From positions 1 to 48,206 of the forward strand of contig JAJDBB010000097.1 in the NCBI GenBank assembly GCA_029261555.1: a stretch of 48,206 nt of DNA, given 5' to 3'. The stretch comes from Nitrospinaceae bacterium. GTDB lineage: Bacteria; Nitrospinota; Nitrospinia; Nitrospinales; JACRGP01. Positions 1 through 7,624 of the stretch are shown piece after piece. The position numbers were made by a program, and so were the translations under genes. The notes under the pieces are model-generated. The model was not told the origin of the DNA and made no database searches. It saw nothing but the letters and a program-made list of their open reading frames with translations. Numbering within the stretch: position 1 is the first letter of the stretch; each line of letters starts with the position of its first letter.

Positions 1-1
1 T

Positions 2-319
2 TATTTGATCAAGCGCGACGGCAGGAGGGAAGAGTTTGACCGTACAAAAATAATGGAGGGCGTGGAGAAGGCCTGCCAAAAACGTCCAATCAGCCTGGAG
101 CAGATCGAATCGCTGATCGACCGGGTGGAGAAATATTTCCAAGACCTGGGCGAAAAGGAGATCTCCGCCGTGTCCGTGGGCGAGCGCGTGGTCCGGGAAT
201 TATACGACCTGGACGAAATCGCCTACGTCCGATTCGCCTCGGTTTACCGCTCCTTCAAGGACGTCAACGAATTCATGAGCGAACTCAAGGACATCCTGAA
301 AAACAAAGAAGGGCATTAG
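2..319 (+). CDS. nrdR: Transcriptional repressor NrdR, 3' part (start lies outside window)
   Basis: This is the C-terminal two thirds of NrdR, the ATP-cone repressor of ribonucleotide reductase genes. The frame is open to the left window edge, and the usual N-terminal zinc ribbon is therefore missing from view. The visible part begins with the ATP-cone signature (IKRDGRREEFDRTKI), continues through KACQKRPIS, and ends with the typical ELYDLDEIAYVRFASVYRSF segment. About 105 of the usual 150 or so residues are present. NrdR senses ATP/dATP through the ATP cone and binds NrdR boxes; no such box was identified here. The gene is followed by a strong A/T hairpin terminator. The family assignment is very secure from the motifs. 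Confidence 0.95.
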   Translation, partial: YLIKRDGRREEFDRTKIMEGVEKACQKRPISLEQIESLIDRVEKYFQDLGEKEISAVSVGERVVRELYDLDEIAYVRFASVYRSFKDVNEFMSELKDILKNKEGH

Positions 320-461
320 CCTGAATTAGGCGCTACTCCTCCCTCTTATGCCGGCGATAAGCTCAACGGTCACAGGATAGCGATCAACCCACCTGATTGT
401 TTGTAATTCTTCCTCTTCATTTAACAATCTCCATGGAACTCACCGCGCATAATCTTTAGAC

Positions 462-484
462 AAAAAAACAAGTTTTGTTTTTTT
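462..484. terminator. Bidirectional A/T hairpin terminator between convergent genes
   Basis: A perfect 10-bp inverted repeat (AAAAAAACAA at 462-471, TTGTTTTTTT at 475-484) with a 3-nt loop sits between nrdR and the convergent gene ending at 519. Each strand ends its stem in a run of seven T, so it can act in both directions. The stem is AT-rich, so its strength is uncertain. Confidence 0.6.
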
Positions 485-518
485 AAGGAGACTCTTGTTC
501 CTTTAACCTGAGCCATAT

Positions 519-1265
519 TCATTGTTCCTGCTCTGGGAACTGCGGCGGTTTAGGGAGGTTCACTGCGTCTAGGTACTCCTGAAAGGCGGGGTCGTCGTAG
601 ATATGCGGCGGGATAGGATAAATCTTGCGGCGGCTGTCGGCGTACTCTTCTTCCTCGCCATAAGCGTCCAGCCCGTATTTTTTCTTGAACTCGGGCGGGA
701 CGTCCACCTTGCTCTTCATCAAATAATCCATGATCGCCGGTTCCATAAAAATATGATCCGGCAGTTTGGCCAGGGGATGGTCGGGATAAATCTCTTCGGG
801 TTTGGGCGGAGGCGGCGGGCGGACCCGACGTTTTTTGCGCCTGGGTTCCTTGGAACGGTCCAGAGAGGCCCGCCGTTGTCTGGACGCGTCACCGGAGACA
901 GCCTTCGCCGGCGCCGGAGCGGTTCCCGGCACGTACTGACCGATACCGGTGATCCTGATCCTACTCCCGGCGATTTTTTTGTTCCACAACTCCACTTTGG
1001 AAAAATCCGCCAAAAGTTTTTCGACCAGCGCCTTCCAGTCCGGCGCCTCAATTTCCGCGGTGACGGGAGTATCGTTCAACTCCTCGCGCAGGGAAAAATT
1101 AATGCCACTTTGCTCGCCGATCGCTTGCAAAACTTTGGACAGCGGCTGGTCAACCGCATGCAATTGGACGCCCTCCTGCTTCCGGGTCAGTTCAAAGTTC
1201 TCATCCGCCCAGGCGGAAAGCGCCAGGAGCAGGGAAAAAGCCGTGAACAGGATAGGTATGCGCAT
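519..1265 (-). CDS. Secreted protein with STN/secretin-like N-terminal domain and Pro/Lys/Arg-rich linker
   Basis: This 248-residue protein starts with a clear signal peptide (MRIPILFTAFSLLLALSAWA, cleavage near residue 20). Residues about 25-105 resemble the short N-terminal domain of secretins and TonB receptors: a 'QPLSKVLQAIGEQSGINFSL' segment, a 'PVTAEIEAPDWKALVEKLL' segment, then a predicted beta strand. The middle (about 125-165) is rich in Arg, Lys and Pro, including a run of prolines, and the C-terminus is acidic and proline-rich with repeated 'YPxPPHIYDDP'-like stretches. No secretin pore domain follows, so it is not a full secretin. A role at the cell envelope is inferred only from export and the domain fold. 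It is flanked by a terminator and a GC-rich repeat and appears to be monocistronic. Confidence 0.65.
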   Translation of the reverse strand: MRIPILFTAFSLLLALSAWADENFELTRKQEGVQLHAVDQPLSKVLQAIGEQSGINFSLREELNDTPVTAEIEAPDWKALVEKLLADFSKVELWNKKIAGSRIRITGIGQYVPGTAPAPAKAVSGDASRQRRASLDRSKEPRRKKRRVRPPPPPKPEEIYPDHPLAKLPDHIFMEPAIMDYLMKSKVDVPPEFKKKYGLDAYGEEEEYADSRRKIYPIPPHIYDDPAFQEYLDAVNLPKPPQFPEQEQ

Positions 1266-1346
1266 GGGTTTAGTTTATCAGTAAAGTCCGTCGTCGCGAG
1301 AGACTGGAAGGAGCGCGGCGATTCACCGGCGAGGCGCCGGGCTATT

Positions 1347-1516
1347 ATTCCCCCCTGCAAGGGGGGCTAGGGGGGTTCTTCCTCTAAAAATTTCAATGGT
1401 CGTCGGGTAGCGGTTTCAAAAAGAAAAACCGATCCATCAAATTACTTAAAGGAGGAATCACCCCAACCCTCTTTGCAAGAGGGAGCAAAGCCTGGCGGGG
1501 GAATATGATCCCCCGC
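1347..1516. repeat. GC-rich hairpin repeat, possibly a decayed MITE-like element
   Basis: The stretch holds three hairpins. Cytosines 1350-1355 pair with guanines 1361-1366 around TGCAA. CCCTCT (1467-1472) pairs with AGAGGG (1478-1483) around TTGCA. GCGGGGG (1495-1501) pairs with CCCCCGC (1510-1516). The first two units are similar to each other in inverted orientation: each has a C-rich arm, TGCAA loop, G-rich arm and then a GGGG..TT..TCCTC tail. The arrangement resembles a small inverted-repeat element about 150 bp long. No reading frame of interest lies in it. Confidence 0.5.
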
Positions 1517-1530
1517 CCTGCTAGTTGGAA

Positions 1531-1642
1531 TTAAAAGTCCTGAAACAAACCACCGGCCCTCCAATCATCAGTGGCTATGGCGGAACGGGACGACCCACCG
1601 CTGACGCTGGAGAACTGCCCAGAAGCGTCGTTTGTCCATTGA
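1531..1642 (-). pseudogene. Out-of-frame C-terminal tail of the collagen/YadA-head gene
   Basis: Immediately after the stop of the upstream frame the same strand continues in the next frame with '[19 protein letters not shown]' and ends with '...TDDWRAGGLFQDF'. That is one more unit of the same SVSGG repeat plus a tail that mirrors '[11 protein letters not shown]' just before the upstream stop. Removing one base at the TAG stop (the AATTAGTC stretch near 1643-1650) would fuse the two frames as '...[14 protein letters not shown]...'. The total span 1531-2947 is one base more than a multiple of three, which is consistent with a single-base insertion. It may be a real phase-variation/mutation event or a sequencing error. 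Confidence 0.6.
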
Positions 1643-2947
1643 CTAATTAGGAGAAAAGAATGTTCCTCCCTGCCAATCATGAGTTCCACTAACACTTTTA
1701 GTAACACCCCCACTTACAGTGGAGTAACTTCCACCAGCATTGTTGAGTTCACCCCCGGTAACGCTGGAGAATTGCCCACCAGCTGTGTTAGAAAGTCCAC
1801 CCGTGATACTGGCCCGCTGACCGCTTGCCATGTTGAGTTCGCCACCACTGACACTGGTCCACTGCCCATTAGATGTATTGGAATGTCCACCCGAAACGCT
1901 GGACCAATTGCTGCCAGCCACGTTGGATTGACCACCGCTGACGCTGGAGTCTTGGCCGGAGGCGGTGTTTGTATTCCCACCGCTGACGCTGGACCTGCTT
2001 CCGGAGGCGGTGTTAAATATTCCGCCGCTAATGCTGGAACCGGTTGCGGAGGCGACGCCAAATAATCCGCCGCTGACACTGGAATCAACACCGGAGGCGG
2101 TGTTAGTGAATCCGCCGCTGACGCTGGAACTGACTCCTGAGGCAGTGTGAATTGATCCGCCGCTGACACTGGCGAAATCTGCGATGGCCTGGTTGCGTTG
2201 TCCACCCGTGACCGAAGCATAATTTGCCCCCGACACATTATCCAGCCCGGCGACAATACCGCCGTAACCCTGGTAATTGAGTCCCTTACCTACGACCAGA
2301 TTATGCGAACCGGATTTGTCGCTAGTCGGTAGCCCCCCTCCCAGGAACGCAAAGATATCCTCGTTATAACCTATGATGATGTTGCCGAATCCATTGACAG
2401 CCCCATCAGTATTGCCGGACCCATCCACTACTTGCAGGTTCATGCCCGTGAACAGCAGGCGGTCGAACCCGTTGGCGTCCGTATCGCGAGTGACGCCGGA
2501 TAAAAGGGCTGTAAGCGCGGCGTTTTCTGTGGTCAACGTATCGATCTTCGCTTGCAGGCTAAGCAGGGTTGCGTTAATCAGGGCCAGATCAGCGACCGAA
2601 CCATCCGCGCCAGCAGGACCTGTCGGACCAGCGGGACCTTGTGGACCGGTTGCACCATCAGAACCATCGGCACCATCGGCACCAGCAAGACCATCAACGC
2701 CTGCAGGGCCTTGTGGTCCAGTTGCGCCAGCAGGACCTTGAGGACCGGTGGGACCAGCCGGACCTTGTGGCCCCGGCGTCAATTGGATGTTATCAATTTG
2801 ATCCTGCAAATATTTGAACGGGCTTCCCGGCACTTTTCCTTCGTTTGTGAGAGACACATTTGGCGCCGCAAAAGCAAGTCCCGTAAACGAAGTCAGTACG
2901 AATAAGCAAACTATTAGCTTTATCATTCTTGCTTTAAATCTAATCAT
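1643..2947 (-). CDS. Secreted collagen-like protein with YadA-head-type repeats
   Basis: The 434-residue product has a signal peptide (hydrophobic [18 protein letters not shown], cleavage near residue 27), then a collagen-like Gly-X-Y tract at about residues 55-118 ([19 protein letters not shown] and similar). A possible trimeric coiled-coil segment follows (about 120-150, '[18 protein letters not shown]'). From about residue 230 onward there are about twelve imperfect 14-residue units of the form SVSGGxxNTASGxx, as in the beta-roll heads of trimeric adhesins. There is no C-terminal YadA barrel, so it is not a classical type Vc autotransporter. Collagen tract plus head repeats suggests a trimeric fibrous surface or secreted protein (inference). 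The reading frame is interrupted near the end (see the adjoining tail). ATG 2926 is an alternative start, seven codons in. Confidence 0.75.
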   Translation of the reverse strand: MIRFKARMIKLIVCLFVLTSFTGLAFAAPNVSLTNEGKVPGSPFKYLQDQIDNIQLTPGPQGPAGPTGPQGPAGATGPQGPAGVDGLAGADGADGSDGATGPQGPAGPTGPAGADGSVADLALINATLLSLQAKIDTLTTENAALTALLSGVTRDTDANGFDRLLFTGMNLQVVDGSGNTDGAVNGFGNIIIGYNEDIFAFLGGGLPTSDKSGSHNLVVGKGLNYQGYGGIVAGLDNVSGANYASVTGGQRNQAIADFASVSGGSIHTASGVSSSVSGGFTNTASGVDSSVSGGLFGVASATGSSISGGIFNTASGSRSSVSGGNTNTASGQDSSVSGGQSNVAGSNWSSVSGGHSNTSNGQWTSVSGGELNMASGQRASITGGLSNTAGGQFSSVTGGELNNAGGSYSTVSGGVTKSVSGTHDWQGGTFFSPN

Positions 2948-3056
2948 GACTCTCTCCAGGTAAAGTATTTTTTACATGAAAATCATATTATTGATGTTTT
3001 ACCCACTCCATTCCTTAAAACGACCCGCCTCTAATGAGGTAGACCAAAGAATTCGC

Positions 3057-3085
3057 AAAAAAAACCGTATCGTTTTCTAAAACGA
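3057..3085 (-). terminator. Rho-independent-type terminator after the PilZ gene
   Basis: Read on the minus strand, a 7-bp stem (TCGTTTT/AAAACGA, 3070-3085, 2-nt loop) is followed five bases later by a run of eight T (3064-3057). It lies just beyond the stop of the PilZ gene at 3095. The stem is AT-rich and the T-run is slightly offset, so confidence is moderate. Confidence 0.5.
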
Positions 3086-3094
3086 AATATCTCT

Positions 3095-3448
3095 TTATTC
3101 GCCAAGTGAACCCTCCTGGCCATTGATGGGAGAGATTTCGTATTCTTCGTCAAAACTAACGCCCATGCCATTTCCTTCCACGCGGACCACCAAACCCGAA
3201 AGTTTGACCTGCGCTCTTTTTCCCTCGATTTTCTTCAACTTGTCCAAGGGCCAGTCCAGTTCTATATCCACCATGGAATCTAAAGGCATGGCTGTGCTGT
3301 TCAGGAAAAAAGCTCCTGAGGAGCTGATATCCCGGGTGTGGTAAGCATGGCTCTCTCTTTTTTGTTCGCCTTCATCCAAGACGGTCAATTCGGCTGAAAG
3401 TTCCAGTGAAAATCGCTTTTGCCTTCTTTTATCACTTTCCATATTCAA
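3095..3448 (-). CDS. PilZ-domain protein (putative c-di-GMP receptor)
   Basis: This 117-residue protein is essentially one PilZ domain. The N-terminal c-di-GMP-binding RxxxR motif is present as 'KRRQKRFSLEL', and the second motif (D/NxSxxG) as 'TRDISSSGAFF'; the beta-barrel continues with 'VRVEGNGMGVSFD'. Single-domain PilZ proteins usually change motility, pilus or exopolysaccharide function by binding a partner when c-di-GMP is present. The partner is not visible here; the gene stands alone between the collagen/YadA-head gene and a LuxR regulator. The two ligand motifs look intact, so nucleotide binding is likely. Confidence 0.85.
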   Translation of the reverse strand: MNMESDKRRQKRFSLELSAELTVLDEGEQKRESHAYHTRDISSSGAFFLNSTAMPLDSMVDIELDWPLDKLKKIEGKRAQVKLSGLVVRVEGNGMGVSFDEEYEISPINGQEGSLGE

Positions 3449-3661
3449 AAAAATTCCTTCAATAATAAGGGACTGTTATTGACAAATTATCCCCTCTAGC
3501 AACTATAAGCGTGCGAATTATACCGCTCAAACTAAATGCTGTATATCAGCCAAAAGTGCTGGTTTTCATAAAAACCGGGTTTTTTGACCTAATTTCTAAT
3601 TTAAGTATTGGTTTAGGAGAAATGCGGAGGTTTTATTGAAATTTAGGAGGGTTTTTTTGGC

Positions 3662-4312
3662 TTAAAGGTTTTCCATGGCCCAAAGTCCGGCTTGCAGGCG
3701 GTTGCTGACCCCGATTTTTCTGAAGAGGTGATTGGAGTGAGTTTTGACGGTATGAACACTGACACCAAGGTTATCGGCGATTTCTTCATTTCCGTTTCCC
3801 AACGAGATTTCCAGAAGAACTTCTATTTCTCGTTGAGTGAGGTGCAAGTTATTTTTGCTAGCAGGAGCGAGATCGGATTTCAAAGCCCATTGAGTCAAAA
3901 CCTTTCGGGGAAACCACGTTTCCCCGTTGAGAAGGGCCCGAATTCCTTTACAGATATTATCGGGGAGTTCGTTTTCGTAAAAAATTCCCTTCAGGCCCTG
4001 GGCGAGGTTCCACCTTTCCAGATTGCTTTCGGGATCAAAATTAAAAAATGCGAAGATGGAGGATTTGGGCAAACGGCAAGGTTTGGAGCAGCAACAGGAG
4101 AAATCGCTTTTAAAATATGGGCAAAATGGATTTTTGGAATCAATCAAAACCAGATTTAAACAATCCTGGGTCAATGAATTGATCTCGTCAAATCCGAGAT
4201 AGGAACAGTAGAAGCATTTAAAATCGGTTTCATTTTCCAAGGCTTGGGAAAACTGAATCGCTTGGAAATTCGGAGGAGTTACAATACAGACATTTTTTCC
4301 AATTTCACCCAT
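3662..4312 (-). CDS. LuxR/NarL-type regulator with a cysteine-rich degenerate receiver
   Basis: The C-terminal third (about 155-216) is a NarL/FixJ helix-turn-helix: 'LTQREIEVLLEISLGNGNEEIA', then 'GVSVHTVKTHSNHLFRKIGV'. The N-terminal part is laid out like a receiver ('NVCIVTPPNFQAIQFSQAL' at the start, 'LVLIDSKN' at the phospho-acceptor strand), but the acidic pair and the conserved lysine are not clear. A cysteine-rich insert follows the candidate Asp: 'CPYFKSDFSCCCSKPCR' has five cysteines, and more lie at 'FKCFYCSYLG' and elsewhere. The protein may respond to a signal other than phosphorylation, such as metal or redox state (inference). A long inverted repeat lies 76 bp upstream of its start and may be its own operator. 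Confidence 0.75.
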   Translation of the reverse strand: MGEIGKNVCIVTPPNFQAIQFSQALENETDFKCFYCSYLGFDEINSLTQDCLNLVLIDSKNPFCPYFKSDFSCCCSKPCRLPKSSIFAFFNFDPESNLERWNLAQGLKGIFYENELPDNICKGIRALLNGETWFPRKVLTQWALKSDLAPASKNNLHLTQREIEVLLEISLGNGNEEIADNLGVSVHTVKTHSNHLFRKIGVSNRLQAGLWAMENL

Positions 4313-4320
4313 AGCGAGTT

Positions 4321-4334
4321 AACTGAAACCAGTT
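4321..4334. promoter_or_regulatory. Short dyad AACTG-N4-CAGTT next to the LuxR gene start
   Basis: A perfect 5-bp inverted repeat with a 4-base spacer lies 8 bp upstream of the LuxR-type start codon. It could be an operator or be chance; the arms are short. Confidence 0.25.
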
Positions 4335-4387
4335 GGAAATAGGGATGCCTTATAAAATGGAATTCCAAAATTATCTACCTTAATTCT

Positions 4388-4423
4388 AAATTTGTAAATC
4401 TTTATTTGAAGATTTCCAAATTT
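4388..4423. promoter_or_regulatory. Long AT-rich inverted repeat between luxR-type gene and hem operon
   Basis: Two 15-base arms (4388-4402 AAATTTGTAAATCTT and 4409-4423) match at 14 of 15 positions around a 6-base spacer. The element lies in the 293-bp divergent gap between the LuxR-type regulator and ccsA-hemA-hemC. There is no T-run that would make it a good terminator for either flanking gene, and both genes point away from it. An operator for the divergent regulator is the most natural reading; this is inference. Confidence 0.45.
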
Positions 4424-4605
4424 GAAAACGGAATGGGGCGATAGTGGAAAAAACAACGGGTTTTAAGTCGGGCTTCGGTTTGGCGGCCTGTCCCGATCTT
4501 AAAGGTTTAATAAAATACAATTCGATTAACAGGATCTATTTTTTCTCCGTGGTTTCATCAAAATTTGCGGGATAGCTTTGCGAAAATTTGCTACAATCAG
4601 GCCCC

Positions 4606-5397
4606 ATGGCTAAAATTACATTTAATCTGGCTTTAATCAGTTACTTAACGGCGTCGCTGGAGTATTTTTTCTACCTGGTTTACCGCAAACCTGCAGTCCA
4701 GACTCTGGCGTGGGTCACTGTGGGCGTCGGCCTGCTGTGCCATACCATGATCATTGGCTTGCGGGCCAGCGCGACGGGGCACGGTCCGTACACGACGTCG
4801 TTCGAAATCGCCCTGTTTTTCGCCTGGGCGCTTGTGGTGGTGTATTTTCTCACCGAATGGAAGTACCGGATCAAGGACCTGGGGGCCTTTGTGATTCCCA
4901 TGGTCTTTCTGATCATGGTCTATTCGGCGTTTTTGTCCAAGGAAATTGGATTCCAAGGCCCGGCCACGGACGCGAGTTTCTGGATGACGCTCCACCGGAC
5001 TTTGTCGATCCTGGGTTATGCAGCCTTTGCCATCGCCTTTGCCGCCGGGATCATGTACCTGATCCAGGAGCATGCGGTAAAGTCGAAAAAACTGGGGATT
5101 ATGTATTTCCGGATGCCGTCGCTTGAGGTATTGGACAATTTGAATCACAAGGTAATCGCGGTTGGTTTCCCCCTGTTCACGTTGGGATTTTTGACAGGGT
5201 CCATCTGGTCCGATAAAATGCACGGACTCCTGTTGTCCTGGGACATGATGAAAACCTGGCCGTTGATTCTGGTGTGGCTGGTGTACGGCGCTGTGTTCTT
5301 TGGTCGTTTGATGGTGGGTCTTCGCGGCAAACGGGCGGCGCAAGGTTCTGTGATCGGTTTTTTCTCGGTGATATTAACTTATTTTTTGCACGTGTGA
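4606..5397 (+). CDS. CcsA/HemX-type integral membrane protein upstream of hemA
   Basis: A 263-residue protein with about eight hydrophobic segments belonging to the CcsA/CcmC/HemX superfamily of haem-handling membrane proteins. ATG 4606 (MAKITFNLAL) is the natural start. Late in the sequence the tryptophan-rich region reads 'GSIWSDKMHGLLLSWDMMK' rather than the canonical WGxxWxWDxxE of cytochrome c assembly proteins, so it looks more like HemX than a cytochrome c synthase subunit. It sits directly upstream of hemA (3 bp gap), the hemX-hemA arrangement known from several phyla, where HemX is linked to glutamyl-tRNA reductase abundance. Conserved His residues are present (for example in 'YLIQEHAVKSKK'). 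The precise role, HemX or CcsA, is not settled by sequence alone. Confidence 0.8.
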   Translation: MAKITFNLALISYLTASLEYFFYLVYRKPAVQTLAWVTVGVGLLCHTMIIGLRASATGHGPYTTSFEIALFFAWALVVVYFLTEWKYRIKDLGAFVIPMVFLIMVYSAFLSKEIGFQGPATDASFWMTLHRTLSILGYAAFAIAFAAGIMYLIQEHAVKSKKLGIMYFRMPSLEVLDNLNHKVIAVGFPLFTLGFLTGSIWSDKMHGLLLSWDMMKTWPLILVWLVYGAVFFGRLMVGLRGKRAAQGSVIGFFSVILTYFLHV

Positions 5398-5400
5398 GTC

Positions 5401-6675
5401 ATGCCTGAAACCAAGTTGGTGGTCGTTGGGGTCAATCATAAAACGACGCCGGTTGAAATTCGCGAGCGGTTGGCCTTCACGACGGGGTCTATAGAGGAGT
5501 CCGCCGAGGAGTTGATTTCCTACCCGGAGATTATCGAGAACATTATCATCTCGACCTGCAACCGGGTGGAAATTTATGCTCGGGTATACGATATCGAAAT
5601 AGGCGTGCAAAAGCTGAAGGAATTTGTGTGCGGCAACCACAATATTCCCCCGGAGCAATTGGACCAGTATTTTTATTTCCACAGTCAGGAGCGGGCTGTG
5701 GAACATTTATTCAGGGTGTCGTCGAGTCTGGACTCCATGGTGATCGGCGAATCTCAAATTCTCGGACAGGTAAAGGACGCTTATCAGCTTGCCCGTTCCT
5801 TGCGGAGCGCAGGCCAGGTATTGAACCAGTTGTTTGAAAAAGCGTTCAATGTGGCCAAGCTGGTTCGCGAAGAGACGAGAATCGCGGAGAGCGCGGTGTC
5901 CATAAGTTCCGCCGCCGTGGAGCTGGCGCGCAAGATTTTTGAGGATCTGGAGGACCATACCGTCATGCTGGTGGGCACCGGCGAAATGGCGGAGCTTGCG
6001 GCCAAGCATCTTATCTCCTATGGAGTCAAGACGGTTTACGTTGCCAGCCGGACCTACGAACGGGCGGCGAATCTGGCCAAAACCCTGAACGGATCGGCTC
6101 TGGACTTCCAGGATTTCACTGAGCAATTGTACAAGGCGGATATCGTCATCAGTTCCACTGCGGCGCCAAAATTTATTATCAAGCACGACATGGTGGAAAA
6201 GGCCATTCAGCAAAGAAAAAACAAGCCGATCTTTTTTATCGATATTGCCGTTCCCCGGGACATCGAACCGGAAGTTAACAACTTGGAGAACGTCTATCTG
6301 TACGATATCGACGACCTGCAGACCGTGGTCTCCGCCAATATGAAAGAGCGGGAGAAGCAGGCGGAGTCGGCCATGGAAATTATCCACAACGAAGTGGCCA
6401 AGTTTGCAAGCTGGAAAGATTCGCTGAGCGCCATTCCCACAATTGTAAGTTTACGGGATCGGGTTGAAGATATCCGGGAAAGCGAAACGGCAAAATTTTT
6501 GGAAAAAATGCCGCACCTTTCCAGCGAGGATACGGACGCCATTCATCGTCTCACTGAATCCATTGCCAATAAAATTCTGCACAAGCCTACCATCAACCTC
6601 AAGAAGAAGACGCAATCCGAGGAAGGTCCCGCATATTTAAAGGCCATTCGGCACCTGTTCCACCTGGACGATTAA
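5401..6675 (+). CDS. hemA: Glutamyl-tRNA reductase
   Basis: The 424-residue enzyme reduces glutamyl-tRNA to glutamate-1-semialdehyde, the first committed step of the C5 tetrapyrrole pathway. All family signatures are present: the N-terminal 'VVGVNHKTTPVEIRERLAF', the catalytic cysteine in 'STCNRVEIYA' (about residue 50), 'GESQILGQVKDAY', the NADPH-binding region 'VMLVGTGEMAELAAKHL', and the C-terminal dimerisation helices. Length is normal. It follows the CcsA/HemX-type gene by 3 bp and its stop overlaps the start of hemC by one base (TAATG), so the three are co-transcribed and probably translationally coupled. No leader peptide or riboswitch was seen upstream. Confidence 0.97.
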   Translation: MPETKLVVVGVNHKTTPVEIRERLAFTTGSIEESAEELISYPEIIENIIISTCNRVEIYARVYDIEIGVQKLKEFVCGNHNIPPEQLDQYFYFHSQERAVEHLFRVSSSLDSMVIGESQILGQVKDAYQLARSLRSAGQVLNQLFEKAFNVAKLVREETRIAESAVSISSAAVELARKIFEDLEDHTVMLVGTGEMAELAAKHLISYGVKTVYVASRTYERAANLAKTLNGSALDFQDFTEQLYKADIVISSTAAPKFIIKHDMVEKAIQQRKNKPIFFIDIAVPRDIEPEVNNLENVYLYDIDDLQTVVSANMKEREKQAESAMEIIHNEVAKFASWKDSLSAIPTIVSLRDRVEDIRESETAKFLEKMPHLSSEDTDAIHRLTESIANKILHKPTINLKKKTQSEEGPAYLKAIRHLFHLDD

Positions 6676-7616
6676 TGCTCTACCCCAAAGATAAAATAAA
6701 AATCGGCACGCGAGGAAGCCCCCTGGCCCTGTGGCAGGCGGAATGGATCAAGTCCTGCTTGGAAGAAATCCACGAAGGTTTAGAGGTGGAACTGATAATA
6801 ATCAAAACCACCGGGGATAAGATTCTGGACGCACCTCTCGCCAAAATAGGCGGTAAGGGATTGTTCACCAAGGAAATTGAAGAGGCGATGTTGAAGGGCG
6901 AGGTGGATATCGCCGTTCACAGCATGAAGGATGTTCCTACGCAACTGCCTCCCGGGCTGGAAATTTCTGTGATTACCGAAAGGGAGGATCCACGCGACGC
7001 ATTGATTTCCAAAAACGGTCAAACGCTTGCGGAGCTTCCCAAAGGGGCGCGGGTGGGGACTGGAAGCCTGCGGCGCCGGACCCAACTTTTGAGTCACCGT
7101 CCGGATCTGGAAATCGTTCCTTTACGCGGCAACGTTCAAACCCGGCTCGGCAAAATGGAAAGCGAAAACCTGGACGCCGTTATTCTTGCGGCGTCCGGTC
7201 TTAAAAGACTGGGGCGCGAAGATATCATTACCGAAGCGATTCCCACAGAAATCCTGCTTCCCGGCATGGGGCAGGGCGCTATTGGGATTGAGAGTCGGCA
7301 ATTTGCACTGGAAACGATCGAACGAATTCTGCCATTGGATCATGAAGAAACCCATTTGGCGCTGGACGCTGAACGCGCTTTTTTAGAAGTATTGGGCGGT
7401 GGCTGTCAGGTTCCTATTGGCGCTCATGCAACTATAGACGGCGAGACGCTGACACTGAAAACCCTGGTCGCCAGTCTGAATGGCGAAACGATTTTGAAAA
7501 CCGAGAAGTACGGTCTCAAAATGGATGGGAAAAATATAGGGAGGAACGCCGGCAAGGAATTGCTGGAGCAGGGCGCGGATAAAATTTTAAAGGACGTTTA
7601 CGAAGAGGCCGGTTGA
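6675..7616 (+). CDS. hemC: Hydroxymethylbilane synthase (porphobilinogen deaminase)
   Basis: The 313-residue enzyme polymerises four porphobilinogens into hydroxymethylbilane. Motifs visible: N-terminal 'IGTRGSPLALWQAEWI', 'GGKGLFTKEIEEAML', 'DIAVHSMKDVPTQLPPGL', the arginine cluster 'GTGSLRRRTQLL', and 'LGGGCQVPIGAHA', whose cysteine carries the dipyrromethane cofactor. Length is typical. The start codon shares a base with the hemA stop. Downstream the reading passes into an HspQ-like gene only a few bases later. Uroporphyrinogen III synthase is not next to it in this window. Confidence 0.97.
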   Translation: MLYPKDKIKIGTRGSPLALWQAEWIKSCLEEIHEGLEVELIIIKTTGDKILDAPLAKIGGKGLFTKEIEEAMLKGEVDIAVHSMKDVPTQLPPGLEISVITEREDPRDALISKNGQTLAELPKGARVGTGSLRRRTQLLSHRPDLEIVPLRGNVQTRLGKMESENLDAVILAASGLKRLGREDIITEAIPTEILLPGMGQGAIGIESRQFALETIERILPLDHEETHLALDAERAFLEVLGGGCQVPIGAHATIDGETLTLKTLVASLNGETILKTEKYGLKMDGKNIGRNAGKELLEQGADKILKDVYEEAG

Positions 7617-7624
7617 TTCCAACG

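Noticed and set aside
603..1370. Plus-strand open frame of 255 codons opposite the STN-like gene
   Set aside because: It lies antisense to a protein with a signal peptide and a domain-like pattern; its own sequence is Arg/Gly/Phe-rich without any recognisable motif.
4516..4597. TACAAT-type -10 boxes upstream of ccsA (near 4516 and 4592)
   Set aside because: No credible -35 at proper spacing; the second would put the transcript start almost at the start codon.
4645..5343. Minus-strand open frame of 232 codons opposite the ccsA/hemX-like gene
   Set aside because: It is the shadow of a gene with strong family motifs and shows only His/Gln-rich low-complexity content.
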